From: JACJYM01 sp965230495 | Lineage (GTDB): Bacteria; Bacteroidota; Bacteroidia; Chitinophagales; Saprospiraceae | Assembly: GCA_965230495.1 (NCBI GenBank) | Contig: OZ246004.1 | Location: 2,232,001 to 2,296,000 of the forward strand | Reading direction: 5' to 3' | Length of the DNA stretch: 64,000 bases | Part shown: one piece after another, positions 1 to 7,916 of the stretch | How positions within the stretch are numbered: the first letter of the stretch is position 1 | How the letters are laid out: the number at the start of each line of letters is the position of its first letter | The notes under the pieces: generated by a model | Told to the model about the DNA's origin: nothing | The model's input: only the letters and a program-made list of their open reading frames with translations | Databases searched by the model: none | Made by a program: the position numbers and the translations under genes

Positions 1-2
1 AT

Positions 3-2189
3 ATAGTAATCGATTGTTATGCAGACTATCACAATACAAATGTGACAGGAAAACCATCATTGTTAGGCCAACATGCATGGTTTATTCCCAAATATTTTGA
101 TGAAGAATTTATAGATGCCTGTAATATCGGCTATATTAATAGGACTTGGTTTGGGGATCAAAACGACAATGATATCATTGATATCGGAGAGCCCTCTTGT
201 ATGCAATTGATCACTTTAGAAGGCGATGTGAATAATGTAACTATTTCTTTTCCTTCAGATCTAACTTACGGCTGTCAATCAGATATTCAGGATAGTAAAC
301 CTTCTTGGGTCTCTGGACCATGTGATGCTATTGGTTATACTATTAATGAGGATATTTTTGAGTTTGCACCTGATGCATGTTACAAAGTTTTGAGACATTT
401 TAAGGTTATAAATTGGTGTGTATACGATCCTGTTAATAATCCTGGATTAGGAGAGTGGACACATACTCAAGTGATAAAGGTTATCGATATTGATCAGCCA
501 ATTATAAATGATTGTGATGAGATTTATTTTAGTGTTGACAATGATTGTAGAGCTGAAATCAGCTTTAGTAATTCTGCTACTGATATAGGAAATTGTCCCA
601 GTCCTAATATAAAATGGACAGCTAGTATTGATCTTTGGGCAGACGGCACGCTAGATTATCAGTATGGTAGTTTTGAGAGTGGAGATTTTTACGTGGCTCC
701 CAGCCAGCTTGACGAGACCATATCCTTTACATTACCTGAAAGAGTGCAGGAAGGTAGTCATAAAATAGTTTGGAAAGCAATTGACGCCTGTGGTAATGTC
801 AGATCATGCAGTTCCTTCTTCTATACAGAAGATAATAAGGCTCCCACTCCTTATTGTAGACTAGTAGTTTCCTCAACAGTAGATGGCATGAATGACACTT
901 TGAAAATATGGGCTAACGATTTTAATATTGGATCATTTGACAATTGTACTCCTCAAGAAGATATCAACTTTACCTTTAGTACTCTAGAAGGTGATAACGT
1001 AAGAGAAGTGCATTGTGGCAATAATGGAGTCAGATTTTTCAGAGTTTATGCTACAGATGATAACGGCAATCAAAACTATTGTGAGGTTTTTCTAGTCGCC
1101 CTTGACAATGGCAGCTGTAATTCTAAAATAGCTCTAGAAGGAAGTGTTTTGAATTATAGTGATTTCATCAATCATCCCATTTCTTACGTTGTTATGGATG
1201 GTGACAATTTGATGAAAGAAAAGAGTATTGACAGTAGTCTCGATGGCAATTTTGTAATTGATAATTTGGAATTACATGACAGCTATAATTTCATGGTAAA
1301 AGACAAGGAGCCTATCTCTCCTCTAACAGGCCTTGAAGATCTTATAATGGTACAAAAATATATAATAGGTCTAGAGAGTTTGGATTTTCAACAACAGATA
1401 GCAGCTGATGTAGATAGTGATCAGAAAATCAGAGCGAATGATCTATTAGAAATGGTAGATGTAATACTTGGAAGAACCGATCAGTATAGCGGTGGCAATG
1501 AGATAAAAATGATCCCTTTTAAATACATAGCTGAAAAGAAATGGCCATCTAAATTGAGTCTTCCTTTTAATGAAGTACCAGGACGAATAGATTTCGTGGG
1601 TGTTCGGCCTGGAATAATTAATAATATTGAAATTGAAAATAGAGAAAAGAAATACCTAAACCTCAAATGGAAGAAAAATAATGAAAGGATTGAGTTGCTA
1701 GCATCAGAGGATTTCGACTATCAGGGCATTTTTATAGAAATCCTTAATATTAGTGAGATAACTGATCTTAAATTATCAGTAAAATTAAAACAATCTAACT
1801 TTATCTCCGGCCAAAATAAATTTAGAGCCATTACTTCTGTCACTGATCAGATCCGTACTGATGAAAATATACTTGCTTTATCAAGTGATTATGATATTTC
1901 TCAATTAGAAGTAAAAGCATACACCATTGACCAACATAACAATCGTATCCACTGGAATATTCAAAATAAACCAATTGATGATATGATTTACCCATCTATT
2001 AGCTCGGAGCACTTTGTCATTAATGAGAATACCGAAATATTAGGATTATTTGATATTCAGGGAAGATTGATTCCATTTGAAAAAAATCAGAATCAATTAT
2101 TAGTGACAAATACTTACCAAGGTGTGATTATTGCAAAAGTTATTGACTCCAATGGATTAGAACAGGAAATTAGGTTAATAAAATTGTAG
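3..2189 (+). CDS. Giant HYR/Ig-like surface protein, C-terminal part (5' end outside window), T9SS type A cargo
   Basis: The frame is open to the left edge, so the start lies upstream and only the last ~728 residues are visible. The first half carries Cys/Asp-rich Ig-like (HYR-type) modules, with segments such as SGPCDAIGYT and HFKVINWC. These recur almost word for word in the 2024-aa protein at 34196-40270, so the two are paralogues. Then follows a dockerin-like pair (LIMVQKYIIGL, then ADVDSDQKIRANDLLEMVD) near positions 1320-1470. Next comes a beta-rich segment in the place where the paralogues have a cohesin-like domain. The protein ends in a short T9SS type A sorting domain (GVIIAKVIDSNG to IRLIKL). 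It is probably secreted and surface-anchored; adhesion or matrix is inference. The dockerin half is more degenerate than in the other giants. The next gene begins directly after its stop. Confidence 0.85.
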   Translation: MVIDCYADYHNTNVTGKPSLLGQHAWFIPKYFDEEFIDACNIGYINRTWFGDQNDNDIIDIGEPSCMQLITLEGDVNNVTISFPSDLTYGCQSDIQDSKPSWVSGPCDAIGYTINEDIFEFAPDACYKVLRHFKVINWCVYDPVNNPGLGEWTHTQVIKVIDIDQPIINDCDEIYFSVDNDCRAEISFSNSATDIGNCPSPNIKWTASIDLWADGTLDYQYGSFESGDFYVAPSQLDETISFTLPERVQEGSHKIVWKAIDACGNVRSCSSFFYTEDNKAPTPYCRLVVSSTVDGMNDTLKIWANDFNIGSFDNCTPQEDINFTFSTLEGDNVREVHCGNNGVRFFRVYATDDNGNQNYCEVFLVALDNGSCNSKIALEGSVLNYSDFINHPISYVVMDGDNLMKEKSIDSSLDGNFVIDNLELHDSYNFMVKDKEPISPLTGLEDLIMVQKYIIGLESLDFQQQIAADVDSDQKIRANDLLEMVDVILGRTDQYSGGNEIKMIPFKYIAEKKWPSKLSLPFNEVPGRIDFVGVRPGIINNIEIENREKKYLNLKWKKNNERIELLASEDFDYQGIFIEILNISEITDLKLSVKLKQSNFISGQNKFRAITSVTDQIRTDENILALSSDYDISQLEVKAYTIDQHNNRIHWNIQNKPIDDMIYPSISSEHFVINENTEILGLFDIQGRLIPFEKNQNQLLVTNTYQGVIIAKVIDSNGLEQEIRLIKL

Positions 2190-2969
2190 ATGTTATACCA
2201 TCAGACTTTTGTCAATAAAAAATCTAACGAGTGGGTAACCTTCATTCATGGTGCAGGTGGAAGCAGCTCTATTTGGTATAAACAGTTAAGAGCCTTCAAA
2301 GAACATTACAATGTCCTGCTTCTCGACTTAAGAGGACATGGCAAATCTAAAATCAAAAAATTTGAACTATTAAAAAAATACAGATTTGATCAAATTGGAG
2401 ATGATGTCATCGAAGTTCTTAACCATCTCAAAATATCCAAGTCCCACTTTATTGGGATATCATTGGGAACCATTATTATTAGAGAATTATCAGAACGATA
2501 TCCTCAAAGAATAAAAAGTATGGTCCTAGGAGGTGCCATTATGAAGTTCAATCTCAGAGGTCAAATTCTAATGAGACTAGGAGTTATTTTCAAATCAGTA
2601 ATTCCCTATCTGGTCTTATACAGATTCTTTGCATTCATTATTATGCCGAAAAAGAAGCACAAAGAGTCGCGAACATTATTTATTAATGAAGCCAAAAAAC
2701 TATACCAAAAAGAATTCAAAAGATGGTTTACTCTAGTTTCTCAAATAAACCCTTTGCTTGCACTATTTAGAATAAAGGAATGTCCTATTCCTACTCTATA
2801 TATTATGGGTTCTGAAGACTATATGTTTTTACCTTCAATTACAGAATTAGTTAAGAGTCATCAATCTAGTAAGCTACACGTAATAAAGGACTGCGGTCAT
2901 GTGGTTAACGTAGATGAACCTCTTAAATTTAATGAGCAATCATTACTTTTCTTAAATAAAATAAAATAA
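2190..2969 (+). CDS. Alpha/beta hydrolase family protein
   Basis: This 259-residue protein has a classic alpha/beta hydrolase layout. An oxyanion-hole strand HGAGGSS lies at residues 20-26 and LDLRGHGKS at 46-53. The nucleophile elbow G-I-S-L-G has Ser91, the probable acid is Asp210 in GSED, and the catalytic His237 is in DCGHVVNVDEP. A helical cap lies between residues ~125 and 185. There is no signal peptide, so it is probably cytoplasmic. The ATG follows the stop of the upstream surface-protein gene with no gap, so co-transcription is likely, although a functional link is not obvious. Substrate cannot be deduced; the family includes esterases, lipases and haloperoxidase-like enzymes. Confidence 0.85.
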   Translation: MLYHQTFVNKKSNEWVTFIHGAGGSSSIWYKQLRAFKEHYNVLLLDLRGHGKSKIKKFELLKKYRFDQIGDDVIEVLNHLKISKSHFIGISLGTIIIRELSERYPQRIKSMVLGGAIMKFNLRGQILMRLGVIFKSVIPYLVLYRFFAFIIMPKKKHKESRTLFINEAKKLYQKEFKRWFTLVSQINPLLALFRIKECPIPTLYIMGSEDYMFLPSITELVKSHQSSKLHVIKDCGHVVNVDEPLKFNEQSLLFLNKIK

Positions 2970-3048
2970 TTTTTCTTGCCTCAGGCAACCCTTTATGATT
3001 TTATGACAAATAGGCTAGTAAATTAATTAGTTCACATAAAATCATATT

Positions 3049-4974
3049 ATGAAAAAGATAATTTACCTTTTATTGATGTCATGTCATCTTGTTACTGCCC
3101 AAACTACAATAGTAGATATTGTAGTCAATAGTCCTGATCATAACACTTTGGAGGCGGCGGTGATAGCTGCAGATCTTGCTGAAACGCTTAGTGGCGATGG
3201 ACCTTTTACTCTCTTCGCTCCTACTGATGCCGCTTTCGAAGCTCTGCCAGAAGGTACTATTGAAGCTCTTCTTGACGATCCACAGGGTCAATTAACCGAT
3301 ATCTTACTTTACCATGCATTGGCTGCAAATGTTTTGAGTACTGATCTTTCTGATGGAATGATGGCTACTACTATCAACGGAAAAGATGTTACCGTAACGA
3401 TTAATAACGAGGGTGTCTTTATAAACAATGCTATGGTTACCGTCGCAGATATTCAAACTGATAATGGAGTCGTTCATGTTATTGATGCAGTCCTCTTACC
3501 TCCCACAGTAACTATTGTAGATATTGTAGTAAATAGTCCCGATCATACTATCCTTGAAACTGCTGTATTAGCTGCAGATCTTGCTGAAACGCTTAGCGGC
3601 GATGGACCTTTTACTCTCTTCGCTCCTACTGATGCCGCTTTCGAAGCTCTGCCAGAAGGTACCATTGAAGCTCTTCTTGACGATCCACAGGGTCAATTAA
3701 CCGATATCTTACTTTACCATGCATTGGCTGCAAATGTTTTGAGTACTGATCTTTCTGATGGAATGATGGCTACTACTATCAACGGAAAAGATGTTACCGT
3801 AACGATTAATAACGAGGGTGTCTTTATAAACAATGCTATGGTTACCGTCGCAGATATTCAAACTGATAATGGAGTCGTTCATGTTATTGATGCAGTCCTC
3901 TTACCTCCCACAGTAACTATTGTAGATATTGTAGTAAATAGTCCCGATCACACTATTCTTGAAACTGCTGTATTAGCTGCAGATCTTGCTGAAACGCTTA
4001 GTGGCGATGGACCTTTTACTCTCTTCGCTCCTACTGATGCCGCTTTCGAAGCTCTGCCAGAAGGTACTATTGAAGCTCTTCTTGACGATCCACAGGGTCA
4101 ATTAACCGATATCTTACTTTACCATGCATTGGCTGCAAATGTTTTGAGTACTGATCTTTCTGATGGAATGATGGCTACTACTATCAACGGAAAAGATGTT
4201 ACCGTAACTATTAATAACGAAGGTGTCTTTATAAACAATGCTATGGTTACCGTCGCAGATATTCAAACTGATAATGGAGTCGTTCATGTTATTGATGCAG
4301 TCCTCTTACCTCCAACAGTAACTATTGTAGATATTGTAGTAAATAGTCCCGATCATACTATCCTTGAAACTGCTGTATTAGCTGCAGATCTTGCTGAAAC
4401 GCTTAGCGGCGATGGACCTTTTACTCTCTTCGCTCCTACTGATGCCGCTTTCGAAGCTCTGCCAGAAGGTACCATTGAAGCTCTTCTTGACGATCCACAA
4501 GGTCAATTAACCGATATCTTACTTTACCATGCATTGGCTGCAAATGTTTTAAGCACTGATCTTTCTGATGGAATGATGGCTACTACTATCAACGGAAAAG
4601 ATGTTACCGTAACTATTAATAACGAGGGTGTCTTTATAAACAATGCTATGGTTACCGTTGCAGATATTCAAACTGATAATGGAGTCGTTCATGTTATTGA
4701 TGCCGTATTGATACCAGGTACGTCATCTATAGAAGTCTTAGATCAAAACAAAGTAAAGCTATACCCTACCCTAGCTATAGATCAAGTAAACATTGAGCAC
4801 AGTGAAAAGCAGCTTGGTGTTGATATATTTGGAAATGGTTTGTTAGTAAATAGCTTATCTAATATTGCTAATAACGAATCTATTAATATTCAACAGCTTA
4901 GCCCAGGAGTTTACTTCATGAGATTTAGAACGGGTAATAAAATACTTACAAAATCATTTGTAAAAACGAACTAG
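3049..4974 (+). CDS. Secreted protein with four near-identical fasciclin (FAS1) domains and T9SS type A sorting domain
   Basis: An N-terminal signal peptide (residues 1-18, ending VTAQ) is followed by four FAS1 domains of exactly 135 residues each. Each begins TIVDIVVNSPDH and contains the FAS1 hallmark FTLFAPTDAAFEALPEGT and a later VHVIDAVLLPP. The last ~75 residues form a T9SS type A sorting domain (LYPTLAIDQVNIEH to ILTKSFVKTN). FAS1 domains mediate cell-cell or cell-matrix adhesion in bacteria, plants and animals. A role as an exported surface adhesin is therefore likely but inferred. The four domains are almost identical in DNA as well as protein, which points to recent tandem duplication or ongoing conversion. 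A strong terminator follows at 4990. The upstream gap is only 79 bases and holds a small TTGCC/GGCAA hairpin at 2976-2988. Confidence 0.93.
   Translation: MKKIIYLLLMSCHLVTAQTTIVDIVVNSPDHNTLEAAVIAADLAETLSGDGPFTLFAPTDAAFEALPEGTIEALLDDPQGQLTDILLYHALAANVLSTDLSDGMMATTINGKDVTVTINNEGVFINNAMVTVADIQTDNGVVHVIDAVLLPPTVTIVDIVVNSPDHTILETAVLAADLAETLSGDGPFTLFAPTDAAFEALPEGTIEALLDDPQGQLTDILLYHALAANVLSTDLSDGMMATTINGKDVTVTINNEGVFINNAMVTVADIQTDNGVVHVIDAVLLPPTVTIVDIVVNSPDHTILETAVLAADLAETLSGDGPFTLFAPTDAAFEALPEGTIEALLDDPQGQLTDILLYHALAANVLSTDLSDGMMATTINGKDVTVTINNEGVFINNAMVTVADIQTDNGVVHVIDAVLLPPTVTIVDIVVNSPDHTILETAVLAADLAETLSGDGPFTLFAPTDAAFEALPEGTIEALLDDPQGQLTDILLYHALAANVLSTDLSDGMMATTINGKDVTVTINNEGVFINNAMVTVADIQTDNGVVHVIDAVLIPGTSSIEVLDQNKVKLYPTLAIDQVNIEHSEKQLGVDIFGNGLLVNSLSNIANNESINIQQLSPGVYFMRFRTGNKILTKSFVKTN
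3106..4712 (+). repeat. Four tandem ~405-bp direct repeats encoding the FAS1 domains
   Basis: Units begin at 3106, 3511, 3916 and 4321, an exact 405-base period. The fourth unit diverges after about 4705. Units 1 and 3 share variants (CTTAGTGGC, GGTACTATTG) while units 2 and 4 share others (CTTAGCGGC, GGTACCATTG). This fits duplication of a two-unit block. In contrast, AACGATTAAT in units 1-2 versus AACTATTAAT in units 3-4 groups them differently, so conversion or later change also took place. The copy number could be unstable or mis-assembled. Confidence 0.95.
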
Positions 4975-4989
4975 ATTAGAAAATAATAC

Positions 4990-5030
4990 TGCCGGAGAAA
5001 GTTTGTTTAACTTTTCTCCGGCATTTATTA
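4990..5030 (+). terminator. Rho-independent terminator after the FAS1 gene
   Basis: An 11-bp perfect stem, TGCCGGAGAAA (4990-5000) with TTTCTCCGGCA (5012-5022), has an 11-base loop and is followed by the T-rich TTTATTA. It separates the FAS1 gene from the sigma factor gene. Confidence 0.85.
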
Positions 5031-5073
5031 AACAATTTAAATAGATGTTTGTTTGACCTAACGTAACCAATGA

Positions 5074-5643
5074 ATGCCAAAAATAGTGTCCATAGCGTCA
5101 GAAGCATTACTGATTAAAGAAATACTCTCAGGACAAAAGGAGAAATTCAGAATTATTTATGATAGATATCATAAGGATTTGTTTTTGGTAACATTAAGGT
5201 ATGCTGAGGGAAGAAATCAAGCTCAGGATCTTCTACAGGATTCTTTTATGGAAATTTTCAAAAGCCTTAGAACATACGATCCTAAAAAATCGAAGTTTCT
5301 AACTTGGTCCAAAAGAATTGCTATCAATACTTGCTTGGGAAACTTAAGAAAGAAAAAGATTAAATTTGTATCAGATAGTGGTTTAAATGGGTTCGATGTT
5401 TCTTCTAAGCTAATGAATCCTGAACAAGAATTGAGTCTCAAAGATATGATGGAGATGATACAGCAGTTACCTTTAGGTTATAAGACTATATTCAATATGT
5501 ATGTTATAGATGGGTTTTCCCATGAAGAAATAGGTAAGACACTCAACATATCACCAGGTACCTCTAAGTCACAATTGCATAAGGCTAAACAAAAATTGAA
5601 AGGTATAATGAGTGAAAAAAACTTAATATTTCAATATGGATAG
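5074..5643 (+). CDS. ECF-type RNA polymerase sigma factor (sigma-70 family)
   Basis: The 189-residue protein has the two-domain layout of extracytoplasmic-function sigma factors. Region 2 spans residues ~25-95 (core contact DLLQDSFMEIFKSL, then FLTWSKRIAINTCL). Region 4 with its helix-turn-helix spans ~125-180 (LPLGYKTIFNMY, FSHEEIGKTLNISPGT, KSQLHKAKQKLK). It should direct RNA polymerase to a small regulon in response to an envelope signal. The next gene overlaps its last 8 bases (ATGGATAG) and encodes a membrane protein with a short cytosolic N-terminus, the usual position of an anti-sigma factor. The regulon is unknown. The start is the ATG at 5074; another ATG at 5070 is out of frame. Confidence 0.92.
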   Translation: MPKIVSIASEALLIKEILSGQKEKFRIIYDRYHKDLFLVTLRYAEGRNQAQDLLQDSFMEIFKSLRTYDPKKSKFLTWSKRIAINTCLGNLRKKKIKFVSDSGLNGFDVSSKLMNPEQELSLKDMMEMIQQLPLGYKTIFNMYVIDGFSHEEIGKTLNISPGTSKSQLHKAKQKLKGIMSEKNLIFQYG

Positions 5644-7009
5644 CTTTGAGTCAAATTGGAAGAAAAAGTTTGATCAGTCCATGGCGGATGTTAATGAAGA
5701 CTGGTTATCACCTGATCCCAGGGTACTTGACAATATAATGGCCAATATCGAGAAAGAAGAAAAGCCAAAAAGAAGGCTTTGGTTTCTTATGTTTTTTCTT
5801 GGATTTGGTCTTCTTATCTCTATGGCGATCTTAACTAATTTAAAGGATAACTCTACTATATTGTCAAAAAACGAAAAGAATAAATTAAGCACAAATACAG
5901 ATGAGAATAGGATTGTACCACTAACAGTGGCAGATTCCAAAGCAGAGGTACAAAATAAAGAATTGCAAACTCAACTGGTAACTACTGAGAACATAAATCA
6001 GAACACGGAGTTAAGAAATAATTCTGCTATTACTAGAGAAAAAGGTGTTCAAAAAAAGAATGTTACTAAAACTCATCCTATTCTACCTGTTTTAGCTACA
6101 AACCCTGTATATAATGATGGCTTTAAAGAAGAACATATCAAAAACAGTATTTCCCCCCCCCATCCTATAATGACTCTATTAAAGAATTGTAGTTCCAATT
6201 CCAATAGGTTATTTGCTATGGAGATTGTTGAGACACCCATAGAACCTTCGAATGATAAGAATCAAAACATATCCATTTCGACCATTGCCGGCATCATGAT
6301 TTGGCAAGATCGGCTGAGCAATAGTTATTCCGAAGCTTTGGCTCCTGCCAATTTTTTCAATTCGTCTAGCATAGGTAACTCCTTTAATCTTAATATTGAT
6401 TATTTTTTCTCTAGCAATTGGGGAATTAATTATTCTATTGGATGGAATCAGTTGAATACCGAATCTGGTCATAATTCAGGTTTAACGTATAACAATGTTC
6501 ATGAAAATCAAACATTTGATCTTACTTTGGCAACACCTTATGGATTCATCAAAAGTGATACCGGTCTGAGGTACTCCAATCAAACATCGAATACGGAAAC
6601 ACCTCTTCTATTAGACATTACTAGTTCTCATGAACTTTCGATCTTTCACATGCAATTGGGGGTTATTAAAAAAACCTATTTGAGTCCCCAATGGTCCTTA
6701 AATACAGGGATTGGCTTTTCATTATTAAACATCATTGATATTAAAAACAAGGTTAAAGAACTTAACACCAACCACAGTGATTATCATTTTCAGCATGCCA
6801 ACATTACCCAAAACCAAGAAGCTCAAATGAATGATAATTTGCTAGGCTTCCATATAAATCTAGGGATAGACTACAGAATTACTAATCAGTGGTCATTCGG
6901 TCTTCAAGCAGGAATAGAAAGAACTACAGATCCGATATTTTCTCAGGAAGATTTAAATACATATGTCAGAATATGGAGGTTAGGCTTAGGTGTTAGATAC
7001 AAGTTATAA
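5636..7009 (+). CDS. Membrane-anchored protein with C-terminal outer-membrane-type beta-barrel, probable anti-sigma partner
   Basis: Residues 1-45 are charged and presumably cytosolic. Residues 48-68 form one clear transmembrane helix (LWFLMFFLGFGLLISMAI). Residues ~70-200 are a polar, low-complexity linker. Residues ~205-457 show alternating beta-strand patterns of an OmpW/porin-like barrel with aromatic strand ends (WGINYSIGWNQ, WSFGLQAGIE, WRLGLGVRYKL). The gene starts inside the last 8 bases of the ECF sigma gene, so translation is probably coupled. That position suggests it holds or senses for the sigma factor; this is inference, and no zinc-finger anti-sigma motif is visible. It stops three bases before a convergent small gene. 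A protein with both an inner-membrane helix and an outer-membrane-type barrel is topologically odd. Confidence 0.75.
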   Translation: MDSFESNWKKKFDQSMADVNEDWLSPDPRVLDNIMANIEKEEKPKRRLWFLMFFLGFGLLISMAILTNLKDNSTILSKNEKNKLSTNTDENRIVPLTVADSKAEVQNKELQTQLVTTENINQNTELRNNSAITREKGVQKKNVTKTHPILPVLATNPVYNDGFKEEHIKNSISPPHPIMTLLKNCSSNSNRLFAMEIVETPIEPSNDKNQNISISTIAGIMIWQDRLSNSYSEALAPANFFNSSSIGNSFNLNIDYFFSSNWGINYSIGWNQLNTESGHNSGLTYNNVHENQTFDLTLATPYGFIKSDTGLRYSNQTSNTETPLLLDITSSHELSIFHMQLGVIKKTYLSPQWSLNTGIGFSLLNIIDIKNKVKELNTNHSDYHFQHANITQNQEAQMNDNLLGFHINLGIDYRITNQWSFGLQAGIERTTDPIFSQEDLNTYVRIWRLGLGVRYKL

Positions 7010-7012
7010 TTA

Positions 7013-7294
7013 TTAAAACAAAGACATTTCAAAACCAACTACTAGGTTAAAAAATAGAAATATTATTGATGGAATAATAAATGAAATCAACATTACCGCG
7101 TAGTATTTTTTACCTACAAAACTCTTGTCCAACATATCTGCAATAGATGACACTACAAGAACTCCTAAAAAAATGGGTATAAATATCGAACTCAAAAGAA
7201 CAGCTAAATAATCATTAATCAACCACAGAGCCATCCAAAATACTATTTGGATAAGACTTATAATGACTATTATCGTTCTATCTATCTTAATCAT
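7013..7294 (-). CDS. Small integral membrane protein, unknown function
   Basis: The 93-residue protein has three hydrophobic segments: residues ~8-25 (IVIISLIQIVFWMALWL), ~28-50 (YLAVLLSSIFIPIFLGVLVV) and ~65-87. A short charged loop (DMLDKSFVGKK) lies between the second and third. No catalytic motif is seen. Its stop lies three bases from the stop of the convergent barrel-protein gene. A possible Bacteroidota-type -7 box (TAAGTTTG on the minus strand, 7340-7347) stands about 45 bases upstream of the ATG. Size, start and the codon pattern of membrane segments make it a plausible real gene, but no family is recognised. Confidence 0.7.
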   Translation of the reverse strand: MIKIDRTIIVIISLIQIVFWMALWLINDYLAVLLSSIFIPIFLGVLVVSSIADMLDKSFVGKKYYAVMLISFIIPSIIFLFFNLVVGFEMSLF

Positions 7295-7376
7295 TAAATA
7301 TTGAATGTTTTGTTAATTTTACAATTTGCTGTACTTTTTCAAACTTAAGCCGTGTTACAATAAAAACATACGACAA

Positions 7377-7916
7377 ATGAATTCAAAAAAAATACAGCAC
7401 AAGTTAGTGTTCGTCTTAGTTCTCTCTTTCTCCTTCCATAACTTGTTCAGTCAAAATGTCCAAGATATAAAAAGACAAAAGGATTCTATATATCAATCCA
7501 ACGTTAAAAAATCTTATTTACATAATGTTTATATTCCTAAAGATCTGAACGAAGCCTTCCTCGAATTAAAAAGCTTATCTTCTAAAGAGTCCCTACAAAA
7601 GTATGTGTCCGTCCCTGAAGAAGTGGTGGCCAAAAAATTATTTTATGGTGTAGGTAGATGGATGAGATTTAATTGGGCATTTGATGAGGGTTCAAGGTTT
7701 TCAAAATACTTAGTCGACAAAGGATTGCGATATCCCGACGACATGGTTTTCTTCATGCTGAGATCATTTCATAGGCATTTACTCAATAAGCCTTTGCAAA
7801 CAGAAGAATTAATTTTGGAATTGAATAAAAGAAGAGAACAAGCAAAGGAAAACAGTATTCAAGGAAAGGAAATCATCAGTGAAGAAACAAAACAAAGAAA
7901 GAAAAACGATGAGTAA
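7377..7916 (+). CDS. Secreted DUF6794-like protein of unknown function
   Basis: The ATG at 7377 gives a 179-residue protein with a good signal peptide (KLVFVLVLSFSFHNLFSQ). The frame extends upstream to a TTG at 7326, but that would bury the signal. The mature part has a compact domain with VYIPKDLNEAFLELKSL, FYGVGRWMRFNWAF and a RYPDDMVFFMLRSFHRHL segment. I relate these from memory to DUF6794 proteins of Bacteroidota; this needs a profile search. The tail is Lys/Glu-rich. Its TAA overlaps the ATG of the T9SS plug gene (ATGAGTAA), so the two are probably translated from one message. Confidence 0.75.
   Translation: MNSKKIQHKLVFVLVLSFSFHNLFSQNVQDIKRQKDSIYQSNVKKSYLHNVYIPKDLNEAFLELKSLSSKESLQKYVSVPEEVVAKKLFYGVGRWMRFNWAFDEGSRFSKYLVDKGLRYPDDMVFFMLRSFHRHLLNKPLQTEELILELNKRREQAKENSIQGKEIISEETKQRKKNDE

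Noticed and set aside
2976..2988. TTGCC/GGCAA hairpin after the alpha/beta hydrolase gene
   Set aside because: Only a 5-bp stem with a 3-base loop and no T tract on the plus strand; too weak to call a terminator.
3079..3291. Antisense frame over the FAS1 repeat
   Set aside because: Repeats with the array period and carries no domain; shadow of the coding repeat.
3106..4712. Possibility that the tandem 405-bp repeats are a CRISPR or mobile repeat
   Set aside because: The units encode complete FAS1 domains in one frame with no spacers, so they are protein repeats.
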